Source of the DNA: Hypericum androsaemum
Lineage: Eukaryota; Streptophyta; Magnoliopsida; Malpighiales; Hypericaceae
Length of the DNA stretch: 64,000 nt
Assembly (NCBI GenBank): GCA_963995505.1
Contig: OZ023187.1
Span: 4,223,501 to 4,287,500, forward strand
Reading direction: 5' to 3'
The position numbers were made by a program, and so were the translations under genes. The notes below the pieces were generated by a model. It was not told where the DNA came from. It saw only the letters and a program-made list of their open reading frames with translations, and ran no database searches. Positions 22,233 through 34,193 of the stretch are shown here, piece after piece. The stretch's first letter is position 1; each line of letters begins with the position of its first letter.

Positions 22233-23413
22233 AGAGATATCTACAATTGTCAAGCTTGACAGTTCATCAAAAGTTGGTGAAATTGACCCGGAAAGTGAAT
22301 TATGAGAAATGTTCAATACCTCCAAGAATTTGAGCTTTCCTAATGCAGATGGGATGTCTTGTCCGAACATGTTGTAGCTTAGATCAAGGCTTTGTAGGGA
22401 CTCCAAATTACCCATTTCAAGAGGTATAGCGCCACTGAACTTGTTCATGCTAAGATTTAACGTCCAAAGTTTCCCGAAACTCCCAATAGCATGGGGGATG
22501 GATCCAACTAGGCTATTTGCAGCCAAGTTAAGTTCTTCAAGATCGGATATGGTCCCGATTTCCGGTGGAACAGCACCTGAAAGCTTATTATTGTTGATCC
22601 TGAGCTTAAGTAACTTCAACTTCACCAATTCCTTAGGGATCTCTCCTACAATATTGTTGAATGAAAGGTCAACTGACTTCAAGATTTGCGCCTCTGCAAT
22701 TCGGGAAGGCACTCGACCAGAGACATTGTTCCTCGAGATTCCGAAGGAAGACAGATTTTGAAAGCTCTCCCATTGCAGAGAGAGCTCTCCGTGGAATTTG
22801 TTATCCCCTAGATTCACATAATTCAGATGTGGATGTGCTCCAAATACCTGGGATACATCTCCTTCAAACTGATTCATTTCAAGCCTTAATCTTAACAAGC
22901 TGCTGCAATTTTTCAAATCACTTGGGATGGGACCTGAAATATAATTTATGTCGGCTGCAAAATATTGTAATAGCCCACTCGAGAATATACCATCGGGTAA
23001 AGATCCATGCAAGCTGTTGTTACTGATCTGTAATGACAGTAATCGAGTGAAGTTATTTAGCTTAGGTATGGAACCCGAGAGCTTATTATTCCTGAGAATC
23101 AGTCTCTCAAGAGAACTCAGCATCCCAAGATCCTGTGGTATAGGACTAAAGAGTCTGTTCTGATCGAGATCAAGAAGGGTAAGAGAAGTTAGGTTCCCTA
23201 TTTCTCGAGGTATAGCGCCCCAGAGCTGGTTATTCCTGAGAATCAGAGTCTCAAGAGAACCCAGCATCCCAAGTCCCTGTGGTATAGGACCAGAAAGTTG
23301 GTTTCCCTCGAGATTTAGGACCTCAAGAGAACTTTGCATCCCAATTTCCCCAGGAATTGATCCTGTAAGCTGATTTTTTTGGAGAAGAAGTGATTGCAAG
23401 TTTGTCAGATTTC

Positions 23414-25938
23414 CTGTATAAGGAAGCTGTTAGTTAAAGGCGACCATATAGTACCAAACAGAGTTTTTGTATAATAACTTAAAGTTATTTTTTTGTTAAA
23501 GTTGATGGTTTAACACACCATACCATGTGATTTTAAATTTTATGACCAAATTACAGAAGTTTTACGTGACAATTGCTAATTCCAGTTGATTAAGCTATTC
23601 CACGTGACACATGTGATAGCTCAAGTAAATAAGGTTAGCAGGTGGTTGTCATTCAAGCTAAAACATCTATACATGACACTATTTTAAAAATCATAGTCTG
23701 AGTAGTGGTCTGACCGGTTAGACTGTCATACCAATCCTATTACATTTTTGCTCATTAAGACGAGTGGTTCAATTGATTGTGAGGACCGACGATTTAACCA
23801 GTCGCCCCAGCCATTTTATCTGGTTGGATCGATCGATCCAAGCTAAAAAATCTTGTATAAATTTTTTTATTATATTAAAAGTAATTAAATTATAATTTTA
23901 TTACTTGCAAGTTATAAATTTAGCAATAAACTTAAGGAATATTTATATCTATTTGACATTTTCAACAATAAATATAATTAATAATATTTTTATTTAAAAA
24001 ATTTCAATTCCGACTGGTTGAATAAGAAAACAGTGAAGAATATAGTTGGTCATCCTCCGATTCTCTTTTTAAAACATTGGTATATGGTAGTTGTATCGAT
24101 AGTGTTAAATGATATTTAGCATAATAATATGAGACGTACTACAAAGTGACGGAGGTTCAAAGTAATAAAGTGGTATATGAAAGTACAAAATCACATGGTT
24201 GTAAAAGTGAACTTGATAATTTATTGCTAGTCTCAATCAATCACTGTCGTATCGATGCTAATCTCTATATTTGGAATGAGAAGAATTAAGATAGAATCTA
24301 TATGACCCAGATCTTTACTTTTTTTAGGATGAAATCTGATTTTTACTATTATCCTTTTTAAAAATAAAGTTTCGGGTAGGATTTGAGTTCTAAAATACAT
24401 GGCAAGATCAAGATAACCCACAAGTTTGTATTAATTAAAATTTATTTTATTTGAAAAGTTGATTTTCTTGGAGAAGAAGTGATTGCAAGTTTGTCAGATT
24501 TCCTGTTCAAGCAAGATGTTAGTAATAGGCGACCATATGAAACTAAACACAGTGTTTGTAGGGAGTGAATTGAGTGTTGCCACTATGGCAGCACCATTCG
24601 AAAAAAATATAGTATCAATATTCGCTAAATAATAGTACTGTTTGGTTGTTCGCTACATGATGCAACTACTCATACCATTATTCGTAACGTGGTGCGTTCC
24701 TATTATTTATATTAAAAAGTGGAGAGCAGTTGGATTAGTAGTTAACACTATTAATCATCAGTTCAATCAGTCAGACCAATTAGTCTAACTAAAGAATTTT
24801 TCGAATTTTGACACTTGTTAATTATAAACTCACTGATAAAATTAGATGATATTTAGAATTATTTAGTATTTTAAAATTACATAAAGTTTTGGTTGATATT
24901 ATAAAATATAATTGATAGTAGATTATTTTTAAAATTTCTAGTTAAACCGAGAAACAGAGGAAATTCAGGACATTGCCAGCTCCCAGTGACCTAATCCCAG
25001 CCCCCGCTTCTCCTCTACTTCCTTTTAAGGCAGCAAAGGCGACCTCCTCTATCAAAATAAACTAATAATGATTAAGAATTTGTCACAAAAGTTGCGAGTT
25101 TTGGAAAACTTTATCAAAAAAATAGAAAAACGAAATTTCTAAATAGTTAATTAAAAAAACGTTAAATTGCAAAGTACCAAATTGAAGTATTTAAAAAAAA
25201 TTGTTGTAAACTTTGTATGGGCATAATAACATATTTCACATCGATTAATAAGCACTTAGATCAACTGATGAGAGAGTTGTCTAACTTAATCAGATCTTGA
25301 ATTCGTGTTATTAAAAATACTGCAGTGTTAAATATTTATTTGGAAAATTTTACAACTTTTATAAACAAAAAAACATACTTTACATATAAAAGAAAATTGA
25401 GGGCTGAATTTCGGACGTACCTAATGATTCGGGGATTGGGACAATGAGATTGTTTTGGAAGCAAAGCAATGAAGAGCAGACAAAGTAGTGTTGGTATTGG
25501 TGAAACATATTTTGGAAATGGTGAAGATATGGTGTGAGATGTGTGTAGTTTAATGAGTGTTTCAAGTTTATGTTGCTAGGTAAAGCTTTTGTTGATATGA
25601 GAACTGTGGCTATGGAAATTCATAGAAATTTATATATGGTATCAGAATCAATTACTCATATAAGACCTGTAGCTTGTTGCTCATCCCATGTCATGGCACG
25701 ATGGCAAAGTTTGTGATGATGTATTGGGAGTACCACATCGTTAAACTTTGTTTGAGATGATGTATTGGGATTACCACATCGTTAGCTGTGAGTATGGTAA
25801 GCTTATCTATAGATATAAATAAATCTTGTATCTCCAATGGATACCCTTAAATAAGGATCTAGATAAGATCAAATGTGGACCAATAGAATGGAACTAAACT
25901 TTTACCTTAAAACATCGAGGGGTAAATTTCAGACATAC
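23414..25938 (-). repeat. Receptor-kinase intron 1 with decayed duplicate exons and MITE-like sequence
   Basis: At about 24462-24515 the intron repeats the start of exon 2 together with its acceptor (TTTCCTGTTCAAGC in plus view). At about 25395-25565 it repeats both ends of exon 1 fused together: the signal-peptide start joined directly to the last LRR and its GTACGT donor, with the middle deleted. Between them, 23690-24080 and 24735-24960 have hAT-MITE-like CCGGT/GGTC motifs and AT-rich cores. The order (exon-2 start, exon 1) is what one tandem gene duplication followed by deletions would leave. Confidence 0.75.
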
Positions 25939-26833
25939 CTAATGAAGCAGGGATTGGGCCAATGAGATTGTTTTGGAGAAACTGCAGATGGGCAAGTTTG
26001 TGAAGCATCCCTATCTCCTTCGGTATGAAACCAGACAGGCTGTTTCCATAAAGATAAACAAGAACCAAGCCACTTAAATTTCCCAAGGACGTTGGAATTA
26101 ACCCATTCAGGAAGTTGTTTGCCAAATCAAGCAAATAAATAGATGATCCCTTGCCAATTTCGGAAGGTATTGGACCAGAAAGTAGGTTCTCGTTGATGTC
26201 CAAAAACCATAACTTGCTCAAATTTCCAATGGAAGCAGGGATTGTACCACTGAAATGGCTTCCACGCAGATTAAGCGATTCGAGTTCACTAAGGTCTCCA
26301 ATGTCCTGAGGAATGGGACCATGGATAAGGGTATAACGAAAGTGAAACACCCTAAGACTTCTCATCGAGGAAGCCACTCCTGGTGGAATAGTCCCGGAGA
26401 TGTTATTGTGGACGAACTGTATGACTTTGAGCTTGGAAAGCTTCCAGACTTGAGGAGGAATGGTTCCCTTGATCGAGTTGTTGGCGAGGCGAAGCTCGAT
26501 CAGATTCGGCAAGGAAGAGAAGTTGAGGCCATCAAGTGTACCATTTAAATTGGAATTGACTATGCTTATATTGGTGACACTTCCAGCTTCGTTGCAAGCG
26601 ATTCCTGACCAGTTCGAGCATGGATTACTTCCTCTCCAAGTGGACAGTATGGGAGACTTGTTTCGGTCTCCGAGACTGGCTTTCCAACCCAAGAGAGCCT
26701 TGGATTCTATTCCACCATTGATGTGGGTTGCAGCTGAATTATTTTGAGGTGTTGCAGTAGAAGCAGAAGCAATGAAGAGCAGACAAAATAGTGTTGGTAT
26801 TGGTGAAACATGTTTTGGAAATGGTTGAGACAT

Positions 26834-27568
26834 GGTGAGAGATATGCGTAATTTTTTAGTGTTTCAGCTTTATGTTGATACTAGGAGCTGTTAGATGATT
26901 AAATAGAGAGTTCAAAGGTGGGATTTCATTTATTTTTTGGGTTGAAACTACATAGTATTCGAAAATTGATTGTCCCTATTAATTGAAGTTTAAGTTTCGT
27001 AAAATCTTTAAATGGTGGTAAATTTTTTCTGGTAAATATTAAACATTGGTGTATTCTGAACAATTCAAATTCAAAACCTCTTAATTAAATTTAAAAAATT
27101 TATATGGTAAATGTCCCGTCAAATTTCCTTTGTGTTCACACACAACATTTGTGTGGCCAGGTAGAAAAGCACCATCTAGCCTTCGTTATGAACTTATAAG
27201 AGATATTTGTACTGTTTAAATGTTGCATTTGCCAGGCACAGTTCCCAGATACTCGAGATTTTTTATAAGCATGCAACATATTGTTATAGTTTAATTTTTG
27301 CTTGTGAACGACAAAAATGTAGATGTATTGAAACTTGAAAGAGATAATTTTCTATTTTTTGTTATCTCTTTTGTTCGAATTTAAATAAGATTACACAGTG
27401 GTACCCAAATACTAGTGAGGTAATGCTGGATTTTCCAAGCTATCGAATCAGGACTCTAAAAAAATCTCTCTAAAATATCTCTCCACTTTTTTCATAACTC
27501 TCTTTCTTCATCGGGTCTCACCGTTCTGTCACTCCTTCCGCTGACGGGAAGGACGAGTCGCTACGGTG
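26834..27568. other. Upstream region of the receptor kinase
   Basis: A region at about 26935-27010 (TAGTATTCGAAAATTGATTG, then TAATTGAAGTTTAAG) resembles 37535-37600, so it is a dispersed repeat. The remainder to 27568 is host sequence up to the Copia C insertion. No gene is seen. Confidence 0.4.
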
Positions 27569-27573
27569 GCCCC

Positions 27574-28167
27574 TGACGGTTTTGACGCGTAATTAACGAG
27601 TAATTACGTGTTAAACCCGTTGAATTAACAAACTAATTCGTTAATAATAAATCACTTACTTGTTGAAGTAAGGGGTCCACAGGCTCGGGTCCACAATTTC
27701 TTCGTGCTGGTCGAATTACGATCATGTTCGAACGGATCCGTAATCGATTTTCACGAGATTTCCTTTAATCAAAAATCTGATTAAAATTCTGGAACTGATC
27801 CGGAATTTTTCTTTTGTATTGAGTGGTTGTGGGAAAAGTTTCATTTCAGTCCAGCCGGATTTCCCCTTTTATAGGAAAATCCGGACAGCCAAAACGCGCC
27901 ACGTGGCATGCCACAGGTCACATGTCCGCCACGTGGCGCTATGGTCCGCATGGCCGCCACGTGGCACGCCTACGCACAGCTTTGCCACGTGGCGCCACGT
28001 GGGCTGCCACATGTGACATCAGCGCCACGTCACACTGACGTGGCGCTTGCGTAGCTTGGGCCGGTCAACGCGGGTTGATCGGCCCATCCAACCCAACTTT
28101 TTGGGCCTAATGGGCCCGGGCCCAATTAGGCACAATAATAATTGCCTATTGGGCCCAAGGTCCAACA
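27574..28167 (-). repeat. Copia C 3' LTR
   Basis: 594 bp. In minus sense it runs from TGTTGGACC (28167) to CCGTCA (27574). The first ~103 bp match the 5' LTR remnant at 34807-34909. It contains a G-box array and TATA box (separate entry). Confidence 0.9.
27867..28045 (-). promoter_or_regulatory. LTR promoter: five CACGTG G-boxes plus TATA box
   Basis: CACGTG cores lie at 27900-27905, 27930-27935, 27958-27963, 27986-27991 and 27996-28001; four are full GCCACGTGGC palindromes. Two more ACGT elements (GCCACGTCA, TGACGTGGC) lie at 28024-28045. In minus sense they are followed about 27 bp later by TATAAAA (27867-27873). GCCACGTGGC is a high-affinity site for plant bZIP and bHLH factors, including ABRE-binding and light-signalling factors. 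Transcription would proceed leftward, toward the receptor kinase start at 26833. Confidence 0.7.
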
Positions 28168-29112
28168 TCTCCCACTCAATTATTATTGACCTTGATCAAC
28201 AGTTATCAGATTTCTTTAAAGGATTTCGTGCGACCAGCACACGTCGAGTATGTTAAGCCAAATTCAAGAGCACAGACACTCAGGCTACTTGAATAGTAGC
28301 ATCTCAACAACCTTCTTGTTTAATGTATGCTATTACCCCAGGACTCATGTCACATTCCATTATTCACATTAGTGATTTCAAACAATTATATTCGGGTTCA
28401 CTATTGTACTTTTCAATACAATTGGTGCACCTGAACCACGAAACTCAGAATGTGATGAAAAGAGTTCCTTCTCCCTTAACTATATTCCTTTCATAATGAT
28501 ACAGCCTGCTTTTCTGGTCAGCCCTGCCAGGTCGAATCGCTATGCCATAACCTTTTCATGAACTTTCCAAGCTAGCAGCACTGGATCATACTTCCAGAAT
28601 ACGTTTAGGATCTTAAGGGTAGGTTTCGGGAATCACAATTCTCGAAAATTGGTCTCACACCAGGGATTGTGAAATCACTCAACATTTTCATCACATCCAG
28701 TGGTCGAGTAGCACACATGATACTGATCACGTGTTACGGTGTATATTTCTTTTTCAAGGAACACGTGTCATTTAACACCATACTAGAGTATCAGCCTTAG
28801 CTTAACTCTAGGCTAATAGGACAGACAGTATGATAAGTTCCACTTATATCTTAACATATGGATTGTAGAAAATCCAAATGCAGCAACTTATTCCTGCATC
28901 CCATAAGGAAACTTGCTCTTAAGCAAGACGGCATTCCGCCATAGGACATGCACTTATGAATGTCCAATAACTGCCTCATCTCAGCCAGGAATCAACTTCT
29001 TAACTCCCATTGAGGTAAACACCCGTGTGAGTGGGCTACTTCTCTGTCCGACATGTTTCACATTTAAACTCAAATTGCCAAATAAAAAATTCCTTTATTC
29101 CAACTAATTGGA
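28168..29112 (-). other. Copia C non-coding 3' domain, conserved in Copia D
   Basis: This 945-bp region between the gag-pol stop and the 3' LTR has no long frame, yet matches 54146-55229 of Copia D in blocks (GCGACCAGCA, CAAGAGCACA, GGTAAACACCCGTGTGAGTG and others) along its length. Conservation between two copies simply from common descent is expected; functional roles such as packaging are possible but not shown. Confidence 0.6.
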
Positions 29113-32100
29113 TTACAAATGAAACCGTCGTAAACCCAGTGACTTAACATGTTTCTCGAACACTTCTCGAGGTAATGCTTTAGTCATTGGATCTGCGACC
29201 ATATCTCGTGTAGATATGTGTTTCATACACAGTTCTTTATATTTTATTAAATTTCTCACAAAGTGAAATTTAATATCTATATGCTTAGCCCTGCTATGGA
29301 ATCTATGATCCTTAGTATATGCTATAGCTGCCTGGTTGTCGCAGAATAGACTCACTGGCTCCGTCGAGTTGATCAGGGAGAGATGGCTTAAGAATCTCTT
29401 CAACCATACCGCTTCTTGTGCAGCATGAGCTGAAGCTACATATTCTGCTTCCATTGTTGACAGGGATACACATGTTTGCTTCTTACTACTTCATGAGACA
29501 ACACCCCCGTTCAACAAGAAAACAAATCCAGATGTAGACTTTTTCTTATCCACATCACCTCCCCAATCAGCAACAGTATAGCCACTCATTATCAGGTCAC
29601 GGCCTTGATAGCACAAGGAGTATTCTGCAGTAGTATTCAAATATTTCAAAATCCCTTTGACAGCCTTCCAGTGAGCACTGCCTGGATCAGACTGATATCT
29701 GCTTGCTATCCCAACAGCATAGCAAATGTCAGGTCTAGTACACAACATTGCGTACATCAGGCATCCAACTGCATTGGCATAAGGAATCTTCTCCATGTCC
29801 CTACGTTGTTTAGCTGTTTTTGGGCACATGTCCTTACACAAATTATGACCTTTAACCAATGGGACATACTTTGGGTTACTGTGATCACAATTGAAACGTT
29901 CTACTACTTTGCGAATATATGTCTCTTGTGAAAGAGACACTATTCTTTTCGAACGATTTCTCGAAATCTTAACTCCGAGTATGTAATCTGCTTCACCCAT
30001 GTCTTTCATTTCAAAGTTGGAAGATAACCAATCTTTGATTTTGACAAGAAATCCCATGTCATTTCCAGCTAAAAGTATGTCATCAACATACAAGGTGATG
30101 ATAACAAACTTCATTCCTGATCGCTTAACATACACACAGTGATCTTCGTCTATCATAATAAAATCATGCTGCATGATCGTATTATGAAAACGAATATACC
30201 ACTGTCTAGACGACTGCTTAAGGCCATAAATTGATCTATTCAATTTGCAAACTTTGTGTTCGCAGCCTTTTTGAATGTAGCCCTCAGGCTGAATCATATA
30301 GATTTCTTCATCCAATTCTCCGTGGAGAAAAGCAGTCTTTACATCCATTTGATGTAATTCTAGATTCATGTTAGCAACCATAGCTAAAATGACCCTAATT
30401 GACATAAATCTAACAACAGGTGCAAAAGTTTCCTCATAGTCTATCCCAGCCTGTTGTTTAAATCCTTGGGCAACCAAACGCGCTTTGTATCTTTCGATAC
30501 TGCCATCTGCATTGCGCTTGATTTTGAGAATCCACTTATTCCCAATTGCCCTACGCCCTTTAGGTAGGTCAACCAGATCCCAAACCTGGTTTTTGATCAT
30601 AGAAGACATTTCTTCATCCATTGCATTCATCCATTCATTACGTTTTGGAGATGACAATGCTCCAGATACATTTTTAGGTTCATCTTCATCCTGCAGGATG
30701 GCCAGAAGAATTTCACTTGGACCACCAAATTTCTTTAGTGATACCAAGAACGCATTAGCCTCGCCTTCGATGTCAAATCGTCGGCGTGGTATGCTAGTTC
30801 TGCTAGACCTACGGTATTCCCAGTTTTGATAAACATCTCTCATATATTCATCATATCCAGGAATCGCACTCCCACTGGGTGGAAATACCGTACTCCCACT
30901 GGAATAAGGAATTACCTCCCTTACAGGACTCAGATCACGACCTTCCGGATCATTTTGAGTTGAAAAATCTCTATCTTCCTCCTCAATTCTCCCACTCGGA
31001 AGAAGTGATCCAGATGACTCTGGTTCATTTATCTCATAAAGGGTAAGGTCACTAGTAACCTCTCCCAACTTTGGAAATTTATTCTCCAAAAAAGTGACAT
31101 CACGTGATTCAAATTCGGTTACATGTCCATTGTCCAGTTCACCCACGAACACATACCCTTTAGATACCTCTGGGTATCTTATAAAGATACTTTTTCTACC
31201 TCTCGGTCCTAATTTACCGAAAGTACTTGAGGTAGAATGGACATAGGACGCACACCCCCACGGCTTAAAATAGGATAGATCGGGCTTCCGATCTGTCCAC
31301 ATTTCGTAAAGAGTGGCTGTAACAGACTTAGAGGGAACACGGTTTAGAAGGTATGCGGCAGTCAGGAGCGCATCTCCATAGAATGATATATGCAAATTTG
31401 CCTCTGCCATCATCGATCTAACCATATCAAGAAGGGTTCTATTCCTTCTTTCAGCAACTCCATTTTGCTGTGGTGTATAAGGAATGGACAACTGATGTTC
31501 AATTCCTTTTTCAATGCATAGAGCTTTGAACTTATCAGAAAGATATTCACGGCCACGATCAGTTCGTAAGGCCTTTATCTTTCTATCCTTCTGATTCTCA
31601 ACAAAACTTATGTATGTCTTAAAGCAGTTTAAGGCTTCAGACTTGTGAGAAATCAGGTATATCAGACCATATCTAGTATAGTCATCAATAAAGGTGATGA
31701 AGTAATATGCTCCATGCCTTGCCCTCACGTTCATTGGACCACATATGTCAGAATGGACTAATTGTAATGGAAATTTGGCTCTAGCCCCAGTACCGAAAGG
31801 TTTTCTAGTACTTTTCCCTTCTAGACAGGATACGCAACAAGGTAATATAGATTTCTCTATATGGCCCAACAGTCCTGCCTTAGCTAGACGGTTTAAACGA
31901 TCCTGACCGATATGGCCAAGTCTAGAATGCCATAGTTTTATATCATCCTCTGATGAATTTGAACTAGTGACAAAAGAAAAACTTTCAGAAGGATCAATAT
32001 CCATAATCAAAAAACCTTCCGATATATATCCAAGGCCAAAATAGGCATCATCCAAAAATAATCTAACGGTGTCGTTCTCAAATGACAACCGGAAACCTAA

Positions 32101-33255
32101 AGACATTAAGGCCGAAACTGAGATCAGGTTCCTTCGTATGTCTGGAGCAAACAACACGTCATGTAAAAGAAGGGCACGACCACCACGAAGGTGTAATCTA
32201 CAAGTGCCCAGGCCTTTCACATCCACGCACGAGTTGTTACCGACAAAAATGGTTTTTGCTCCAGCCGGCAACCGCCTGTACTCAACGAACGAACCACGGT
32301 CTCTAGCTATATGGTCTGTCGCTCCTGAATCAATCACCCACACAGAATGTAATTCAGTTAGAAGGGTACAAGAGGATACATACAATTTACTCACACTTGA
32401 GTTCAGATGTACCTGCTTGGGCATTTTGCAATCTTTTGCAAAATGTCCCTTCTTTTGATAGTTAAAACATTTCACTTTTGAAATGTTAAACCGCTTGTTC
32501 TTTTTAGCCTTGGAGCCATCCAACTTGGTTCCATGGTTTTCAGCCTTTGGAGTTTGTTTACACTTACCCTTCCCTTTACCTTTTTTCTTTTTTCCACCAC
32601 TCCCAGTCGAACAAATCGAATGGGCTTCAGGGTGGGATTTCATAGCTAGGAGGCGATCTTCCTCCAGCTCAAGTTGTCTGGCAACATCATCAAATGTTAC
32701 CAAATGATCGGAATGGGTAAGATTCATCTTCATCTGTTCCCAACTTGGTGGTAGAGAACGGATGACAGCTTGAATCTGCTGCTCGTTGCTGAGTATGTGA
32801 CCGGCCTCTGCCAGTTCACTGATCATATTGGACATCACTGTCAAGTGTTTCCGCATGGGAACCTCCGGACGCTTTTTAAAGGTATCAAACCTTATGGTCA
32901 AAGCACGCAGCTTCGACACTGAAAGCTTTCCGAATTTCAGTTTGAGAGAATCCCATAACACTTTCGCGTTGTCATGCACGCGAAATTGTCTGGTGATATC
33001 ATCCATCATGGAACTCAACAAGATCAATCGATCAGTAGTGTTTTTCCTCTTCCAAATAACATAAGCTTCCTGATCTCGCTTATGTTGAGCAGTTGTGCCT
33101 TCTTCAGGCTCATCCATTATGACATGTATGTGCTCCAGAACCTGTTGTTCCTCAAGCACATATTGGATTTTGATACTCCAATTGTCATAGTTCTCACCGT
33201 TGAGTTTTAACTCACGGTTTAGCTCAGCAATGATGGATCTAGAAGCGACTGACAT
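29113..33255 (-). pseudogene. Copia C gag-pol polyprotein, one in-frame stop
   Basis: From ATG 33255 the frame runs 1,254 codons and, past one TGA at 29491-29493, on to 29113 (1,380 residues if read through). The order is: gag (UBN2-type, DNWSIKIQYVLEEQ); zinc knuckle near residue 265; protease (VIDSGATDH); integrase with HHCC (HSRLGH, CVSC) and DDE region (SDICGP, TDRGREY, QQNGVAERRN); reverse transcriptase (LYVDDILL); and RNase H (TMEAEYVAS, KHIDIKFHFVR). The gene order PR-IN-RT-RH defines Copia. The TGA replaces the Trp seen in Copia D (ISWSGKKQ). The zinc knuckle reads CFNYQKKGHFAKDC: the second Cys is Tyr. So the copy is near-intact but disabled. Confidence 0.93.
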
Positions 33256-33548
33256 CTCTATAGGGATTTTTAATATGAGAACATATTAGAAATTTGATTT
33301 GGCAATATGATTCAATTTACTAATCACTCAAAACTTTTAACGATATGGAGTTCTTGATTAATCTCAAAATCGAAGTGGGTCGCGGGCATGCTTCCCCTCA
33401 CCATTCAAGTATTAATCTTAAACTTCAACCGTTTAAAGTTCATCGATAGTAAATTCAAGTGGAAGTAATTAAAAAAACATCTTTATTTAATTACATGTTT
33501 GACACATGCATTTGTACATTCTGAGTTTGCTCACTTATGCACAAAACC

Positions 33549-34193
33549 TCAGACAAGGTCACAATCTATTGTACAAAAGTCTCCCAAAAAACAACATATG
33601 TATATGGGGACAGTTAAACATATAATCACACAGGGATCGGATGTCCAGGTGATCCGGTAGGAGAATCCAGATACATATCTGGATCTGGCTCCGGAGACGA
33701 TCCGGTGGGGGCCGGGTAAGAGGACGATCCGATGAGAAGTTCCAGAGTACTTTTCTGGAACTGGAATTAAATCCATGATCCAGATGATCAGGAGCGGAGG
33801 AAAACTATAATAGTAATCCTTAGCGAAGGAGCGGTTCAAGATCAAACCGCTTCGCAGCTCCAGAACAGGAGAAGGTATCATTTCTCTGCGAAGACCCTTA
33901 TCCTCAAGATAATGGACCAGACCATAGAGAGCATCTCTATGGGTATTGAACTCGGGTGCCGAGAAGACACTCATATCTTCTCGAATTTTCATCGTGACCA
34001 GGAGGTCTCGAAACATAGAGGGCCAGTCCTCTCCATGATCGTAACCTCCAGCCCAGATGCACTCTTGCATCTCCCGGTGAACAGCCTCAATGTGCTCAAC
34101 AATGACATACATGTCATTCTTGGGCACACGCAGCGGTAAACGGCGCTTCAGAATCTTCTGTCGAAGTTCTGTTGCACAGAAGTTCTGTTGCAC
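33549..34193 (-). CDS. Leader ORF upstream of gag in Copia C, unknown function
   Basis: A 214-codon frame lies in the leader between 5' LTR remnant and gag, same strand. Residues about 12-50 (KILKRRLP, VIVEHIEAVHREMQEC) match a frame in the corresponding leader of Copia D (59761-59885: KILKRRIS, LLEHIIAVHKEMQEC). Several differences there are synonymous third-position changes (for example ATT/ATA, CGC/CGT, GAG/GAA), which suggests past selection as protein. The rest (including RDALYGLVHYLEDKG) is not preserved in D. I recognise no domain; standard Copia elements have no such ORF. It might be an acquired host sequence. The C-terminal third is low-quality sequence and may be non-coding. Confidence 0.45.
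   Translation of the reverse strand: MQQNFCATELRQKILKRRLPLRVPKNDMYVIVEHIEAVHREMQECIWAGGYDHGEDWPSMFRDLLVTMKIREDMSVFSAPEFNTHRDALYGLVHYLEDKGLRREMIPSPVLELRSGLILNRSFAKDYYYSFPPLLIIWIMDLIPVPEKYSGTSHRIVLLPGPHRIVSGARSRYVSGFSYRITWTSDPCVIICLTVPIYICCFLGDFCTIDCDLV

Larger units (their letters stand above)
20902..26833 (-). pseudogene. LRR receptor-like kinase (MIK2/At1g35710 type), 3 exons, one nonsense codon
   Basis: Exons at 26833-25939, 23413-21356 and 21281-20902 join in frame (895+2058+380 nt, 1,110 codons). Exon 1 has a signal peptide (LFCLLFIASAS), an LRR N-cap (NPCSNWSGIAC) and the first repeats. Exon 2 continues about 15 LRRs, a transmembrane helix (about codons 747-771), basic stop-transfer residues and most of the kinase: GQGGYGSV loop, VAVKK lysine, HRDISSGN and SDFGTAR. 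Exon 3 has the APE-like ELAYTMK join and kinase C-lobe. This is the subfamily XII/MIK-like class that perceives peptide ligands at the plasma membrane. A TAA at 22230-22232 (codon 693, where relatives have Tyr) lies just before the membrane segment. As written it encodes only a secreted ectodomain. Confidence 0.88.

Noticed and set aside
23690..24080. Complete hAT MITE in the receptor-kinase intron
   Set aside because: Subterminal motifs and a rough inverted TTTTAAAA end exist, but I could not find a matching 8-bp duplication; left as MITE-like sequence.
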